64,000 nt of DNA, taken from NCBI RefSeq assembly GCF_002104995.1, contig NW_024468258.1:1-64000 (forward strand), in the 5' to 3' direction. The translations under genes and the position numbers were made by a program. This DNA comes from Linderina pennispora. Lineage: Eukaryota; Kickxellomycota; Kickxellomycetes; Kickxellales; Kickxellaceae. Below, piece by piece: positions 47,049 to 57,003 of the stretch. The notes under the pieces were generated by a model. The model saw only the letters and a program-made list of their open reading frames with translations, did no database searches and was not told where the DNA came from. How positions within the stretch are numbered: position 1 is the stretch's first letter; every line of letters begins with the position of its first letter.

Positions 47049-47224
47049 CAGCTTCATACTAGAATTCCTCTGCTCGCGATGCGAGCTCGGCTTCTAGTCA
47101 GCATGAGTTGACACGTCGATAAGAGCATCACGGCGAACCGATCATTTGAACGTGTCGGATGGTTGTTGGTGCAATGGCGGTCATGGACATCTCTCACCTT
47201 GATGGCCTGCTCAGCGCAGGCGCT

Positions 47225-48662
47225 TCAGCGCTGGTTCGCTGCTGCTGCACGCCTCTTGCGCAGCCTCCTTGTTGCTGGAGTGGTGCCAGAAGCATCGGCA
47301 GCAATGGCTGTAAAGCGACGGAACCGTTCAGGAATACTGCCTGAATCACAGAGTGACTGGAAAATGAGTCTGAAGTTTAGAACTGCTGCGAGGTCGCGGT
47401 TCAAGAGCCGAGACGAATAGGCCCGCCTGTATTGTGCCATGGCCCGCTTACATGACTCGCTTGTACAGCGGAGAAGGCCATGGCACTTCATAGTTGGGTT
47501 CTTCGATCTCTGGTAGGGCCGCAGGTTGGGAACATGCCGGAATGTCTGCTGCTGCCGCCGATACAGCAGCAAGTGAATCAGCCGCTAGTGCTGCAGTTGC
47601 TGCAGTGGCCTCTGTTTCATCCGATGGCATCTTCGCTGCTTCGCGTGCAGCCTTCTTGGCCAATTTTTTGCCCCTTTCTGCTGCTTTCCTTGCCTCTGTT
47701 GCTGCCCTCTTTGCTGCGTTGATCTTGGTAACCTGCTCGCGTGTTTTCGAAATAAACACCTGCTTGATTACTTGCTTGTCTAAGCGCACATGGCCTGGGA
47801 TCCATGATGTCCGCAGAGGCAAGCATTGAGGGGGAGACTTGCCAAGCTGCTCATTCTTGATAAGCTGGCATAGGCGAATGTATGCACGCAGATGCTTAAG
47901 TGGGTTTACCTTGGCATCATAGTATCGGCTGTCTTTGGCGAATTTGTACTTGGCATCATAGGCACTAAGGACTGGTGCCAGCTTGTTGTAGATTGCAAGC
48001 ATCGATGGTATGAGCACACTGAGATCAGGGCGCCTAGAGGCAACTGCCTAGCAGAGCTTCTGTGCAGGTGTACAAATACACACTTGACATGCGTCATTGA
48101 ACTCAGCCTTGGACACATTGCCCATTGTACTGTGCAGTGTGTTTTTGCGGCTGCGAATATCAATCAATTTGGCCAGAATCCGCTGTAGGCAAGTGCCATA
48201 GCGCAACACAATGTTATTCTTGTATGCTGTCATCAGCTCGGTATCCACGTATGTCGCTACCTGATTCATGTCGCATACGCCATGTAGCTCGATATCGCCA
48301 TTATGTAATAGATAATCATAAATATGGTATCTAACTACATCACTGAAATCTGCACTCGACAGTTCTGACCTGTCCTTCCGGTTGACGAAATCCTCGGCAG
48401 ACATGGCCATCTTCGCCTTCAGACTGTGATATATAAATAACTATATGGAACGAAAGAATCCCTTTTTCACAAATATTGAAGGGTAAAAAGCATCATCATC
48501 AGCTAGTTGATGGAGTAATATCCATCGTACAAGCATGTATGTATGCTCTTTGATGATATTGACGCTGTGTACAAACTGCTCTAGGCGGGGCAACATAGAA
48601 TCACGGAAGCCAATACCACCAAGTGATGTCTTTATGACAGTAGTGCTGTGGGTAATATTCAT
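47225..48662 (-). pseudogene. Fanzor-like (TnpB-related) mobile-element ORF, decayed
   Basis: The pieces in order are 48441-48662 (HTYMLVRWILLHQL), 48048-48410 (YVDTELMTAYKNNI), 47448-48017 (CLPLRTSWIPGHVRLDKQ) and, after a frame change near 47500, HGLLRCTSESCK ... NRDLAAVLNF. From memory this matches large unnamed ORFs of Mucoromycota that belong to the Fanzor group. The 'C-x-C then NRD-AA-N' end corresponds to the RuvC-III/zinc part. In-frame stops break it near 48440 and 48050. The segment that should hold the first RuvC Asp and Glu is absent, replaced by an Ala/Lys-rich stretch. Confidence 0.55.
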
Positions 48663-48811
48663 TTGAGAAATTCAATAGGCAAAGTAAGAAGAGAAATGAT
48701 GCTGTTCAGTTTTGCTTTATTGCATGACCGCTAGAAGAGCTATATGGCCTTATTCAATAGGTGCTCATAAATAAATATCCTAAGAGTGTTGCGCAGTCGG
48801 TGATGACCACC

Positions 48812-48975
48812 ATGATGACGCCATGGAAGTTATCAGGCCGACCGACAATGAGAGCAGCTCTTGCGCTGAACCAATGGAGATATCTAGTGGAGACCTGTGA
48901 CCACTACAATAACAACTTGTCACCCTGGTTTCACCGATGAGGTCAGATGCTGCACAGGATCAAAAAGGAGTTTAC
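48812..48975 (+). repeat. LTR fragment related to 17295-17460
   Basis: About 165 bp are shared in the same orientation (ggaagttatcagg, aaccaatggagatatc, tggagacctgtga). This is a dispersed scrap of the copia-type LTR at 17092-17576. Confidence 0.65.
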
Positions 48976-49125
48976 GGAGCAAGCCACCCAAACTCGTGTT
49001 GAAGCTTAAGAGTTTTATCTTTTTTAACCCATTAAATAATTTCTAGCGGACGGTCGGACACTTTTTGGACTATAAAATCTTACATATAGGTAAAAGATTG
49101 TCAAAATACACTGTATAAGATCGCC

Positions 49126-49836
49126 TTAGTGGCCACGGCCACGACCACGACCACGACCGCGCCCGCCCTGTGCACCACCACGACCGCCACGACCACTATT
49201 TGTCCAGGGCCCAGAGCCTGAGGCTGCGCCCTGACTAACAACATCACTCAGATGAGCTCCGCGCACCACACCGCCGTTATATGGCGACAGCTCTTTGTAG
49301 TATGGCTCAAAGGTCTTCCTCGAGGCTTTCTTTGCGTGGTGTGACCGACGCCTCCTTGTCCTCTTTGGCTCTGTCTTTTCTTCAAGCGGAATATGGACGA
49401 CCCGATGCAAGTAACGCATGGCAGGGAGTGGAGTCGCTGCCAGCTTCTTTATCTGCTCTGCATCAATGACAGCCGACTGCAGCGCCTGCCAGTGCTCCTC
49501 TGAATCCGACTCTTCCATAACCGGCTCGGGCCGCTCGGGCATGACATACTCCGGCTCCTTGGCCTCAATCTCGACCTTGGCTGGTCCAGCTCCGGCAAAG
49601 AGCTGGAATACGGGCACATCCGCTGATTCCTCTTCCCTGTCGCTGCTGCCATCAACCTCTGCTTCGTCAGCAACAGCCTCGATCACCTCAGCCTTGACAC
49701 GGGCGTCCATCATCTTTTCAAAGGCGGCAAAGTCCTGATCGTCAAGGTCTGATACACCGTCGCCGTTGTCGCTAGTGTTGTCGCCAAACAGCTCATTGCG
49801 ATCTACTTTTTGTCCTCTCAAGGTATCAAAGGTCAT
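49126..49836 (-). CDS. Acidic protein with C-terminal RGG tail (DUF2011-like?)
   Basis: This is 236 residues from MTFDTLRGQK; the upstream extension to 49893 is unlikely to be used. The N-terminal half is acidic, the middle contains VFQLFAGAGP and AVIDAEQIKKLA, and the end is a run of RG/RGG repeats typical of RNA-binding or nucleolar proteins. The middle resembles fungal DUF2011, an assignment from memory only. A basic KRTRRRRSHHAKK stretch looks like a nuclear localisation signal. It is probably nuclear or nucleolar. Confidence 0.6.
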   Translation of the reverse strand: MTFDTLRGQKVDRNELFGDNTSDNGDGVSDLDDQDFAAFEKMMDARVKAEVIEAVADEAEVDGSSDREEESADVPVFQLFAGAGPAKVEIEAKEPEYVMPERPEPVMEESDSEEHWQALQSAVIDAEQIKKLAATPLPAMRYLHRVVHIPLEEKTEPKRTRRRRSHHAKKASRKTFEPYYKELSPYNGGVVRGAHLSDVVSQGAASGSGPWTNSGRGGRGGAQGGRGRGRGRGRGH

Positions 49837-49973
49837 GGCTAGGTGATATGAATGCTTGTGAGGAAGTGAGTTTCTTGAAAGACGCAAACACAAAACGAGG
49901 GAAATGCTGAAAAAAAAAAATTTTTTTTTGAGCGGATCCTGAGTTGCTCAACTGCCTAATTTTGGGACACATT

Positions 49974-51725
49974 TTAGAGACTGAGACCGGCCGATGCTGC
50001 TGAAAACGATGACGACGAACGACGGCGAGTCAGAATCCGTGGACGGATTCCATGGGGTGCCAGTGACCGATTCGACAAGTTCCGGCGGTGATTAGCCATT
50101 GCCTCAGCAGCAGGGCCGTCTGTCTCGCCATGCTCATCCTCGCTGAATGAGGCCTCATCCTCGGCCATCGACCCGTCCAACAACGACGGCTCTGAGGAGA
50201 GTGACAGCGGCGGTAGTGCCTTGTTCTGTGTTGCTGTTTCGTGAACTCCTAGCAGAGCCAGGACCTTGGGGTACACCAGGGTGCCGACATCATCAGCCCA
50301 CAAAAAGTCGAGGTGCTCGTAGTGTGAGAACCGCATGCATTCCTCGGGCACGATAGAGAGTTCTTCAACTAGCGTGTCGACAGAGGCTAGCGAGTCTGAT
50401 CCGCCATAGAACAGGGACAGTCGGGTGTTGATCCTCTTTAGCGGATAGGTGTTGTTCCAGTGGGTCAGCGGACCCATTGTGTACCCTTGCTCTCTCAGGT
50501 ATGGAGCAGCCAGCGGGATGCTGGCCGGGCGCGACACCGTAGGTGGTTTGGGACCAATACCGTTGGGTGCGCTGCGGATCACGGGGCGCTGCTGAAAAAA
50601 CTGTGGCTGGTTGGCGCCACTGGACGACCAGACTGGGTAGGCAGGCGGGTCCTCGTCGTACATCTGCAGCTCACCGCAGCGTATAATTTGCATCCAGTGC
50701 ACGATCGCCTTGACGCTAGTGTACGAGTACAGATGCCAGTAGACGATGTGTTTTGTTTCCTGCGACATGTTGCGGGTGCGCCAGCCAAAGAGAAGGTTAA
50801 CACAAAAATCGAGTGCAGCCACGTAAATGTCGCGCGGAAGTATGTTGACCCAGAAATATACCAGCTTCATGGCACGGCGGCGGCCAAACAGCAAGTAGAG
50901 CATGTGCGGCGTGGCCCTGATGAAGTAGTCAACAACCCTGTTGTGGAAGCCGCGCGGAGTGGACGCTGGTGCCAGTGCAATAAAATGTTCGACCTTGTAA
51001 TTCAGCTCCTTGTTGCGTGACAGCGTCATGAACATCTGTGCCGATCCCTGGCTGAAGCCGATATATGTCAATGTCTTTGCGCCCGTTTCCTTGAGAATAT
51101 AGTCAACAGTCGTGGGTACATCGATGTTGGCAATCTCGTCGATCGAAAAGTTCCAGAACCGCTTCTGATCAGGCGTGTATTTCATGTGTTTGTACGAGTA
51201 CTTGTTGCCGCGCGAGTTTCCAAGCCAGACATCGTAGCCGGCCTCCGCCAGACGCAGAGGCAGGATGTTGATCCAGTCGGGATGGCATACAAAGCACTCA
51301 GAGTTGAGCATGAATCCGTGCCAGAACAAAACTACAGGTTTTCCTCCCGATGACTGCGGCGGCTGCTGGTGCTGCTGGTGCTGCTGGTGCTGCTGGTGCT
51401 GCTGTACGGGTCCGCCACGGGGACCAGTGATCCGATGTGTGCCAAGCAAGAACCCGTCTCTTGTCTCCACCAAATGGTCCTCGTACGGGTAGCCCCAGAA
51501 TTCCATTATCTCTGCAAACGAGTTGAAGTCATCTAGAAAGAACTCGCCCTTGTCGCTGCTGCGCCCGCCAAGCAGCCATGGGGGTATATAGTCGACCACG
51601 TAGCCGATGGGGAACACAAGCAAGAGCACACGCAGCAGCTTCTCGACTATAAAGAACAGCGCAGCAATAAGCATGCCCTGGTACTCGGCCAGGCTCAGTC
51701 TGCTAAAGAACGGAATGTAAATCAT
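49974..51725 (-). CDS. Acid-lipase-type steryl ester hydrolase (Tgl1/Yeh-like)
   Basis: This is a 583-residue alpha/beta hydrolase that probably releases sterol from steryl esters at lipid droplets or ER. The ATG at 51725 is used; the frame extends only to a TTG. A hydrophobic N-terminal segment (about residues 20-40) anchors it. Then come the lipase N-domain (GYPYEDHLVETRDGFLLG), the oxyanion HGF, the nucleophile in GFSQGS, and late Asp/His candidates (YGGSDSLAS, HYEHLDFLW). An (HQQ)n stretch from a CTG-type repeat lies near residues 110-125. The C-terminus is Ser/Arg-rich. Confidence 0.85.
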   Translation of the reverse strand: MIYIPFFSRLSLAEYQGMLIAALFFIVEKLLRVLLLVFPIGYVVDYIPPWLLGGRSSDKGEFFLDDFNSFAEIMEFWGYPYEDHLVETRDGFLLGTHRITGPRGGPVQQHQQHQQHQQHQQPPQSSGGKPVVLFWHGFMLNSECFVCHPDWINILPLRLAEAGYDVWLGNSRGNKYSYKHMKYTPDQKRFWNFSIDEIANIDVPTTVDYILKETGAKTLTYIGFSQGSAQMFMTLSRNKELNYKVEHFIALAPASTPRGFHNRVVDYFIRATPHMLYLLFGRRRAMKLVYFWVNILPRDIYVAALDFCVNLLFGWRTRNMSQETKHIVYWHLYSYTSVKAIVHWMQIIRCGELQMYDEDPPAYPVWSSSGANQPQFFQQRPVIRSAPNGIGPKPPTVSRPASIPLAAPYLREQGYTMGPLTHWNNTYPLKRINTRLSLFYGGSDSLASVDTLVEELSIVPEECMRFSHYEHLDFLWADDVGTLVYPKVLALLGVHETATQNKALPPLSLSSEPSLLDGSMAEDEASFSEDEHGETDGPAAEAMANHRRNLSNRSLAPHGIRPRILTRRRSSSSFSAASAGLSL

Positions 51726-52062
51726 GGCCAGGCGCAAATTCGACAATTCAATAAAAGAAAAATAGCGGAAGAGAAAGCGCGTATATACATGTGAGCACGG
51801 GATGCAGGGAGGGCTGGACCGGAAAAACAGGGGGAGGGCCTCCCTTCAGGTCCTGGCTTTGGTTTGTGGGGTAACCGTCGAGGCGGTCAGTGGCCGGCTT
51901 TCAGATGCCGCTCCACCACCCAGTGCAGTAAACCGGGTGGCATGGTGCCAGTCTTTGTCACACACGCACGTACATACGAATATTGGCATGGCTGCAAAAG
52001 GGAAGCGTTGGTATTTTTGTACATCAAGAAAGCGGCTACATAGAATAATGTTTTGCGTCGGT
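51726..52062. other. Intergenic region
   Basis: This is the 5' side of the lipase and 3' side of the small zinc-ligand ORF. Nothing further is recognised. Confidence 0.3.
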
Positions 52063-52218
52063 TTAGTCCCAGGTGAAAGGAAACAGAAGGCACTCGTGGG
52101 TCTCGAGGGATTCAAAGCCAACCATCATAACGTCGCAATACGGGCAGATCTCGCCAACCTTGGCAACGTGGAGGCGGAACGGGGAACCCTGCGTCAATGA
52201 GGAAGCGGAGGAACACAT
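52063..52218 (-). CDS. Possible 51-residue zinc-ligand miniprotein
   Basis: The ORF runs from ATG (52218) to TAA. The first residues are MCSSASSLTQ, the core is EICPYCDVMMVGFESLETHEC, listed here in parts: CPYC, then HEC thirteen residues later. This is a plausible C-x2-C ... H-x-C metal site. A TATAAAAG box lies 167-174 bp upstream on the same strand. An acceptor-like gacgcag precedes GSPFRL, so it could instead be the last exon of a longer gene. No family recognised. Confidence 0.4.
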   Translation of the reverse strand: MCSSASSLTQGSPFRLHVAKVGEICPYCDVMMVGFESLETHECLLFPFTWD

Positions 52219-52384
52219 GCTTAGGAGTGCAGAGAGATTATATGGCCCGGAGGTGCAGAGAATTGCTTGCTATACGTTGCTTGGCAGCTTCGAGGCAGGA
52301 GTGTCGCTAGGGAAAAGGTACTGGAAGTTATTGCGGCTTTTAAAAGTAAAGTTTTGCGCGATGGCGACAGCAAACGAATGCAGT

Positions 52385-52392
52385 CTTTTATA
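52385..52392 (-). promoter_or_regulatory. TATA box upstream of the 51-residue ORF
   Basis: TATAAAAG on the minus strand. If used, transcription would start near 52355 with a leader of about 140 nt. Confidence 0.4.
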
Positions 52393-52399
52393 GGTGGTA

Positions 52400-53487
52400 T
52401 TGGGACCAGCTGGTGCCAGTGCAATGCGTGGGTTTTAAGTTGCTGCTGCTGCAAACAAATGCAACAAAAGGGGATAAAAGAATGGCCCCTTTGCACCAGA
52501 GGGACAAGCAAGAGCATGAATTGCAGCACCTATCATGTGTAGATGATGATAATGCCCTACCAGTGGCAGAAAAGGTAGCAAATTCGAAGGGCTGACATCA
52601 TGGGTTGGCGGCGTGGTGTTTCAATGTCGAATAGGGCCGATATTGTGCTGGGACTTGCGAGGAAAAGAAGGCTCCTTTCTGCAATGGCAGCCTCCCCAAT
52701 TCCAATCTACATGTCATGCCTCGAGGTCACCGGATGAGAGACGCCTGAAGCACCCATTTTTGCTCCACATAACAACCTACACGAGCTGACGGGGCACTGG
52801 CTCGGGACAGCTGCAACTCGATGCCGGTAAGAGGCATGCGTCAGCTCTACACCAGAGCACCGCTTTTATTGGGACTAATTGGCACAACTAGACTGTGCCG
52901 CCGGATTGCTTGGCCGAACTACATCGCCGCTGCTTTTTACCCACCCTCACATACGTAAAACACGGTGCAAAGGCATTGTTCAGGGCCCATAACCTTGGGT
53001 AGTATCAAACAGGTTATGAGCCCTGGACAGCGGTTCCGGACCATGTTCCAGGCCATGTGAGACGATGGCGACGCAATCGCAGCACGCTGAAAATGCTTTG
53101 GCGAAAAGGAGGAATGGAAGCATGAATAATGGGAGAGAAGGAAGTCGAGCAGCGACGTGTGCAGCCAAAGCATTGCCTGAGCCGCACTATTCCTTAGACA
53201 ACTCGTGGGTATACATGGTAAACAAAAAATATACAATCGTCGGGTCCAGCTACAGGGAAAGTGATCTGCCCATCACACGACAGCGAGCTCTGGCTGGAAA
53301 AGGGAGGGGAAAGCCACAGTAGTCTGGTATTTGCGACATTCGAAAAGCTGAAATGGGGGGAGCGCCTTATTCGCAAAACAGAAAATGGAAGGCAGCCAGA
53401 AGCCATCGGGACTCATTGTGCCACACATTTGAGCTTCAGTAAATGCACATGTTTGGCAAATGCTCGGCACAGACGTAGGTGCAGTAA
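52400..53487. other. Gene-free stretch
   Basis: Several open frames of 60-100 codons exist on both strands but none shows a domain or coding-like composition. Confidence 0.3.
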
Positions 53488-53658
53488 ATGGAGTGGGGAT
53501 GGGGCAGTTTCGCTACGTATTCCCTGGCAAAAAAATTAGTAATGTGGGCGTGCAGTTACCAAATCAGGCAAATACGTCGCATTGACAAGTGGGACTACAG
53601 CGGCTTTTTAGCTTCCTGCATCATCTTGGCATCCACACAATTTCCGCGGCAACAAGAG

Positions 53659-55125
53659 ATGCGCAATTCGCAATATAGACAAAGCACATCAGTATCTGAG
53701 ATCAGCGACAGCTTCCATCACCCCCGGTGCATCACCCCCAGCATTCCATGCACCTTCACTGACAGAACTTTGCAATACATGGCAGGCCGGCGAAACCCGG
53801 GATGGCGGGCGTCGCCATCGACTAGCCTCGTGGGCAGGCTTAGCACAAGCGGGTCTGGCTCAAGTGACTCGAGATTGTACCGTGCACGTGAGGTGCGGAA
53901 CAGCCTGGCACAAAACATCGCGGCAACGGGCAGGGCAAGCAGGGTCGTGGGAGGGGAGGGAGAGTGCGCGTGGTGGACGTCGCCCGCAGCATCAATGGCA
54001 TGTCAGCCGGCCATGAAGCATGCGGATGGGGTGGTCAGCAGATATATGGTGTTTTCACATGCAGCTGGTGTGCAGCTGGTGGACAGTGTCACGGAATGCG
54101 AAGATATATGCCTTGACCTGGATTTCTGCTGGATAGATATAGCCAACCCGACGACCCAAGAGCTGCTGGACCTGGGAGAGGCATTCCAATTGCATGCGCT
54201 GACGGTCGAAGATATTGTCAATGAAAGCGACCGCGACAAGATCGATGTGTTCGACGATTACATATACATCGTGTATCGCGCCATCAGGTCGACATATGGC
54301 ATGTCCGAATCAGAGATGCTGACTGCCGGCAGTGTGGGGGATGATGCTTGCGCAATCGCAAGCGATCATTTCGCCATCCTTTTACGCGAAAATGCCATCA
54401 TCACAATCCACCACGATGCCAGACGGCAACACACATATCCAGTCATCAGTCGGCTGGTTGCAATACACAACGCAGTCGCTGGCGACAGCTCTGTGTTGGC
54501 AGGGCTCACTGTGTTTCCGCCATACGTTGCGTATGCAATCATCGATGAAATCACGGACCACATGTCGCCGCGCATCGTTGAGATCGAGCGGCAGGTGGAT
54601 GCCATCGACGAGCTAGTCCTGCTGCTGACGCAAACCGAGCAAGAAGACATGCTGCGACGTATTGGGGAACGGCGGCGGCAGATTCTGTGCATGTGGCGAC
54701 TCGTACAGGCTAAGCCCGAGATCATCCATACCTTGGTTCGTGTGATCCAGTCCGACTCGGTTCTGCCGCAGCTCGGCGACGAGGTTGCACAGTACCTGGG
54801 CGATGTCAGCGACCACCTAATGGCAATTCTCAACACATGCTCGCATGCCGAGACTGTTTTGGCGCGGGCGCACTCGAACTACCTGGCCAAGATTTCGCTG
54901 GAGCTGTCGCGGGCGACGTTCAACTCGAATGCAACTACCGAGCGCTGGACGATGCTGGGGACGATCGTCGTGCCGATCAATATCGTCACAAGCTTTCTCG
55001 GCGTCAATTTGAAAATCCCGGGCCAGGACAGAGACGACACGCTCAACTTCTTTATTGTGATGGCGTGCATGGCTGTGTATACAATCACAACACTGGCGTT
55101 TTGGCGATGGCGCAAAGTGCTGTAA
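53659..55125 (+). CDS. CorA/Mnr2-type divalent cation transporter
   Basis: The frame opens at 53488. I prefer the ATG at 53659 (488 residues, MRNSQYRQ) because the extension looks non-coding. The cytosolic domain shows WIDIANPTTQELLDLGEAF, LHALTVEDI and a long helical stalk. Two C-terminal membrane helices follow (LGTIVVPINIVTSFLG and FFIVMACMAVYTITTLAFW). The signature loop reads GVNLKIPG instead of GMN. Related yeast Alr/Mnr2 proteins move Mg2+ across plasma or vacuolar membranes; the metal here is uncertain given the motif change. Confidence 0.85.
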   Translation: MRNSQYRQSTSVSEISDSFHHPRCITPSIPCTFTDRTLQYMAGRRNPGWRASPSTSLVGRLSTSGSGSSDSRLYRAREVRNSLAQNIAATGRASRVVGGEGECAWWTSPAASMACQPAMKHADGVVSRYMVFSHAAGVQLVDSVTECEDICLDLDFCWIDIANPTTQELLDLGEAFQLHALTVEDIVNESDRDKIDVFDDYIYIVYRAIRSTYGMSESEMLTAGSVGDDACAIASDHFAILLRENAIITIHHDARRQHTYPVISRLVAIHNAVAGDSSVLAGLTVFPPYVAYAIIDEITDHMSPRIVEIERQVDAIDELVLLLTQTEQEDMLRRIGERRRQILCMWRLVQAKPEIIHTLVRVIQSDSVLPQLGDEVAQYLGDVSDHLMAILNTCSHAETVLARAHSNYLAKISLELSRATFNSNATTERWTMLGTIVVPINIVTSFLGVNLKIPGQDRDDTLNFFIVMACMAVYTITTLAFWRWRKVL

Positions 55126-55737
55126 GCAAAGAAAGTCCGCCCACAACATCAGCCCACAGCAACATCAGTCCACAGTCTGCATTGGTGCATGGCAGCCAAG
55201 AGCGTCATAGAGTGAGCGTTTTGTTATTGAGGACATGTCGATCTTGCTATCACCAACCCCAAAGCCTGGCAGGCACAACCCCATCACGGCCGCAGACGCC
55301 TTGTTTGTTTTGCAGCTGGTAGAATGCAGCTTTAACCCCGACAATCCGAACGTGAAAGCAGAATTTTTGCAACCCAAACCGCATTTAGTTGAGAAAAAAG
55401 TATTAGTATTAGGAAGAATTACGAGCAAGTGTGGAACTGAGAAAAGAAAAAAAAAAAAAGAAATATAGAAAGTGGATATCCTCGACGTTTGCACAAGATG
55501 GTGGTGATGGTGGATAGATACAGCACATATGGAGCACACACATGGACAGGCAGCATTGGGAGCTCCGCGGGTGGGGCAGGGCGGAACTCGCAGCAGAAAA
55601 GAATACACGGGGATTTCGTGGCAGAAGGGAACAAGGTCAGCTGCCAATTACCGACAGACGTGCCAGGCTGCGATCCTGCCGACATTTAGTGTTCTCGTGA
55701 GCGGCATTTGCCCTTGTGTCTTCTTTAGCTCAGTGCC
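55126..55737. other. Intergenic, convergent 3' ends
   Basis: This contains a 77-residue ORF (55235-55468) and an A-rich tract; neither is supported as a gene. Confidence 0.3.
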
Positions 55738-56343
55738 TTAGGCAGAAGCCGTGGCCACAGGAGCCGCAGCGGGCTCGGCAGCGGGCTTCGCGGCCTCCTC
55801 GACCTTCTCCTCCTTCACGGCAACAGCCGAATCCGTCGACTCCTCGGCAGCAGGGGCGGCAGCGGCAGCCTCCTCCTCGGCCTTGGGAGCCTCGGCCTCC
55901 TCCTTGGCAGGGGTCTCCTCAGCAGCAGCAGGGGCCTCCTCAGCGGTGGTCTCCTCGGCAGCAGGGGCAGCCTCCTTCTTGGGCTTGGGCTTGGGCAGCA
56001 GCGACCTGAGGCTCGAGAAGAATCCGCCAACCTTGTTCCGGACCAGCGTCGAGCGGCGCTTGACCTTGGAGGCAACCGAGGCCTTGGGCTCGGCAGGGGT
56101 CTCCTCGGCGGCGGCGGCCTCCTCAGCGGCAGCAGGGGCATCCTCCTCCTTGGCGGCAGTCTCCTCAGCCTTCGTCTCTTCAGCCTTAGCCTCCTCGGTG
56201 GCAGCGGCAGGGGCAGCCTCCTCCTCCGCCTTGGGGGCCTCGACTTCGGCAGCAGCAGCGGCCTCGGTGGCCTCGGCAGCCGGAGCGGCAGCAACGGGCT
56301 CCTCGACAGCGGGAGCGGCAGCAACAACCTTTGCGTCAGACAT
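55738..56343 (-). CDS. Ala/Glu-rich low-complexity protein
   Basis: This 201-residue acidic protein is made mostly of AEE/AAP repeats flanking one basic core (residues ~92-125: ASVASKVKRRSTLVRNKV, GFFSSLRSLLPKPKPKKE). The clean ATG is preceded by an A-rich leader and the stop is close to the next unit. It is predicted disordered or helical and very soluble. I recognise no family; the basic amphipathic core may bind membrane or nucleic acid (inference). An equally long frame on the other strand is an artefact of GCN/GAG composition. Confidence 0.6.
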   Translation of the reverse strand: MSDAKVVAAAPAVEEPVAAAPAAEATEAAAAAEVEAPKAEEEAAPAAATEEAKAEETKAEETAAKEEDAPAAAEEAAAAEETPAEPKASVASKVKRRSTLVRNKVGGFFSSLRSLLPKPKPKKEAAPAAEETTAEEAPAAAEETPAKEEAEAPKAEEEAAAAAPAAEESTDSAVAVKEEKVEEAAKPAAEPAAAPVATASA

Positions 56344-57003
56344 TTTGCAAAATTATAAGTGATGAGGGGTAAGGTGGGGTGGGTAAAAGTACGATGAGAT
56401 GTATCAAGCAAAATATAAGATTATAGCGTGTTACTATTTTTGCTCAGCAAAAAAGAAAGAAATGACAAGTGAAGAAGAGAGAAAGAAAGGATGCCAGAGA
56501 ACCACAGAATGTATGTTTGAAAAATCTGGTTTCCGTGTGCTGTGTCTGGCGCGAGACCAAATTTAAAGGAACACAATTTTTCAGCCGCCTTTTGCGAAAA
56601 AAAAAAAAAAAAAAACTCAGCTTTGATGTGCGTGTCTCCCGCCAAAAGAAGAAAAGCTGCGATAAAAAAAGTTATGTATTTATATGCGTGATGAGCGGCC
56701 TGTTTTCGCTGTTCTTTCTGCTGTCGCTTTGAATCGCAAAACTCATTGTTTGTGTTTTCTCTCAAAACAGACAGTACTGCACTCGCTTTGTTGGAGCTGG
56801 GGCCCTTTCTACTATTTTCGCAGCGTCCTCCCCTCTCCACGCCCTCACCGAGCGTCGGTGTTGGCCGCGGTTCGCGAATAATATCAAAGGCAAGCAAGAA
56901 CAGCGCCACTGCCAATTCCGGGCCTTCAAGAGTTCCCTCGATTCTGCCTCACAAACAAAGCTCTTCTTTTTTCGCGACGGGCCAGGGTGGAGAGGGGTGT
57001 TGT
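56344..57003. other. Gene-free stretch with poly-A tract
   Basis: This is the upstream region of the Ala/Glu-rich gene. An A-run of about 18 lies near 56597-56615. Nothing else is recognised. Confidence 0.3.

Noticed and set aside
51365-51405. Regularly spaced short repeats that could suggest a CRISPR-like array
   Set aside because: They are a simple tandem codon repeat within an open reading frame, without spacers.
51265-51492. Cys/Trp-rich 75-residue frame with repeated CCWCCW
   Set aside because: It is the antisense reading of the HQQ trinucleotide repeat in the lipase gene.
53065-53322. 85-residue frame upstream of the CorA gene
   Set aside because: No recognisable motif and no promoter or conservation evidence; open frames of this size occur on both strands here.
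55751-56362. 203-residue open frame on the plus strand opposite the Ala/Glu-rich gene
   Set aside because: It is the mirror of GCN/GAG repeats, giving only Ala/Ser runs. The minus-strand frame has a proper ATG context and a structured basic core.
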